NCBI GenBank assembly: GCA_025966295.1
Contig: JAOPVD010000225.1
Coordinates: 1 to 13,848 of the forward strand
From: Frankiales bacterium
GTDB lineage: Bacteria; Actinomycetota; Actinomycetes; Mycobacteriales; SCTD01
DNA length: 13,848 nucleotides
Reading direction: 5' to 3'
Under the pieces are notes generated by a model. The model worked only from the letters and a program-made list of their open reading frames with translations, did not search any database and was not told the DNA's origin. The position numbers were made by a program, and so were the translations under genes. Below, one piece after another: positions 13,209-13,848 of the stretch (positions within the stretch are counted from its first letter, which is position 1; every line of letters begins with the position of its first letter).

Positions 13209-13848
13209 ATGGCAAAGACGCCTGACCGCATGGACACGATCGTCAGCCTCAGCAAGCGCCGAGGCCTGGTGTTCCCGTCCTCCGAGATCTACGGCGGTCT
13301 GCGCGCCAGCTGGGACTACGGCCCGCTGGGCGTGGAGCTCAAGAACAACGTCAAGCGCCAGTGGTGGAAGTCGATGGTGCAGGGCCGCGACGACGTGGTC
13401 GGCCTCGACTCCTGCGTGATCCTGGCCCGCGAGGTCTGGGAGACCTCCGGCCACGTGGCCACCTTCAGCGACCCGCTGACCGAGTGCACCTCGTGCCACA
13501 AGCGGTTCCGCGCCGACCACCTCGAGGAGGCGCAGCCCGGCAAGGCGCTGTCGGAGATCGCCTGCCCGAACTGCGGCAACCGCGGCACCTTCACCGAGCC
13601 CAAGAACTTCAGCGGCCTGCTCAAGACCTACCTCGGCCCGGTGGAGGACGAGAGCGGCCTGGCCTACCTGCGGCCGGAGACGGCGCAGGGCATCTTCATC
13701 AACTACCTGAACGTGCAGCAGAGCGCCCGCAAGAAGCCGCCGTTCGGCATCGGCCAGATCGGCAAGAGCTTCCGCAACGAGATCACGCCGGGCAACTTCA
13801 TCTTCCGCACCCGCGAGTTCGAGCAGATGGAGATGGAGTTCTTCGTCA
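13209..13848 (+). CDS. glyS: Glycyl-tRNA synthetase, N-terminal 213 residues (3' end outside window)
   Basis: The class II, homodimeric type of GlyRS, which charges tRNA-Gly in the cytoplasm. Visible landmarks are LVFPSSEIYGG (20–30), the WDYGPLG segment (35–41), WETSGHV (77–83), RPETAQGIF (155–163), and motif 2 around KSFRNEITPG (186–195) with REFEQMEMEFF following. Between them sits a four-cysteine zinc site, C93-x-x-C96 and C119-x-x-C122, common in actinobacterial and other GlyRS of this type. The ATG at 13209 has GGAG 5 bases upstream. The frame stays open to the last base, and roughly half of the expected ~460 residues lie beyond the window. The position next to zur matches M. tuberculosis Rv2357c. 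Confidence 0.96.
   Translation, partial: MAKTPDRMDTIVSLSKRRGLVFPSSEIYGGLRASWDYGPLGVELKNNVKRQWWKSMVQGRDDVVGLDSCVILAREVWETSGHVATFSDPLTECTSCHKRFRADHLEEAQPGKALSEIACPNCGNRGTFTEPKNFSGLLKTYLGPVEDESGLAYLRPETAQGIFINYLNVQQSARKKPPFGIGQIGKSFRNEITPGNFIFRTREFEQMEMEFFV

Noticed and set aside
12770..13255. N-terminal extension of the DUF6703-like frame up to 13255
   Set aside because: This part is antisense to the ABM-fold gene and the glyS start, is Gly/Arg/Val-rich, and shows no membrane-protein pattern. The credible start is GTG 12769.
1..13848. Mobile element, prophage, CRISPR array, toxin–antitoxin or tRNA gene
   Set aside because: No transposase or integrase, terminal repeats, repeat–spacer pattern or tRNA-like cloverleaf was seen. 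Genes are densely packed and follow the conserved actinobacterial order.

Overview
The window is about 73% G+C, with coding frames almost saturated for G/C at the third codon position, frequent GTG starts, and many genes joined by 4-base stop/start overlaps. The gene order HIT – phoH – ybeY – CBS/CorC protein – cytidine-deaminase-like protein – era – recO – uppS – zur – glyS is the conserved housekeeping block known from Mycobacterium (the Rv2369c–Rv2357c neighbourhood) and other Actinobacteria. The host is therefore a high-GC actinobacterium; I cannot name a genus safely.

Layout. (1) 1–369: the 3' end of a gene cut by the window edge, apparently a Pro/Thr/Ser/Ala-rich stalk plus one membrane anchor, overlapping the HIT gene. 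(2) 359–6108, plus strand: HIT hydrolase, then a very tight operon of phoH, a serine beta-lactamase-fold hydrolase, ybeY, a CorC/CNNM-like membrane protein, a cytidine-deaminase-fold protein without its zinc site, and era. The common theme is RNA/ribosome maturation (PhoH, YbeY, Era). (3) 6105–7676, minus strand: a multi-spanning membrane EAL-domain protein, convergent with era. (4) 7763–9632, plus strand: recO, uppS and a VOC-family gene, coupled by 4-base overlaps. (5) 9664–12462, minus strand: a zinc-uptake operon znuA-znuC-znuB-zur, with 4-base overlaps throughout. A 15-base Zur-box-like palindrome covers the -35 of an apparently leaderless znuA promoter. (6) 12494–12769, minus strand: a small three-helix membrane protein resembling DUF6703. 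(7) 12788–13165, plus strand: an antibiotic-biosynthesis-monooxygenase-fold protein. (8) 13209 to the window end: the 5' part of glyS.

How they work together. The zinc operon is self-contained: Zur is the last gene and its probable operator sits in front of the first, so zinc repletion should shut off both importer and regulator. Several transcription units appear to start leaderless: a TANNNT-type -10 lies 6–9 bases before the start codon of phoH, recO, the ABM-fold gene and, as GATGCT, znuA.

I see no mobile element, CRISPR array, tRNA, rRNA or phage remnant, and no convincing case for a wholly new system. The most interesting items are the lineage-specific insertions into the conserved block (serine hydrolase between phoH and ybeY, EAL protein between era and recO, full znu operon beside zur), the dead-looking deaminase, the His-rich tail of ZnuC, and the compact Zur-controlled promoter.
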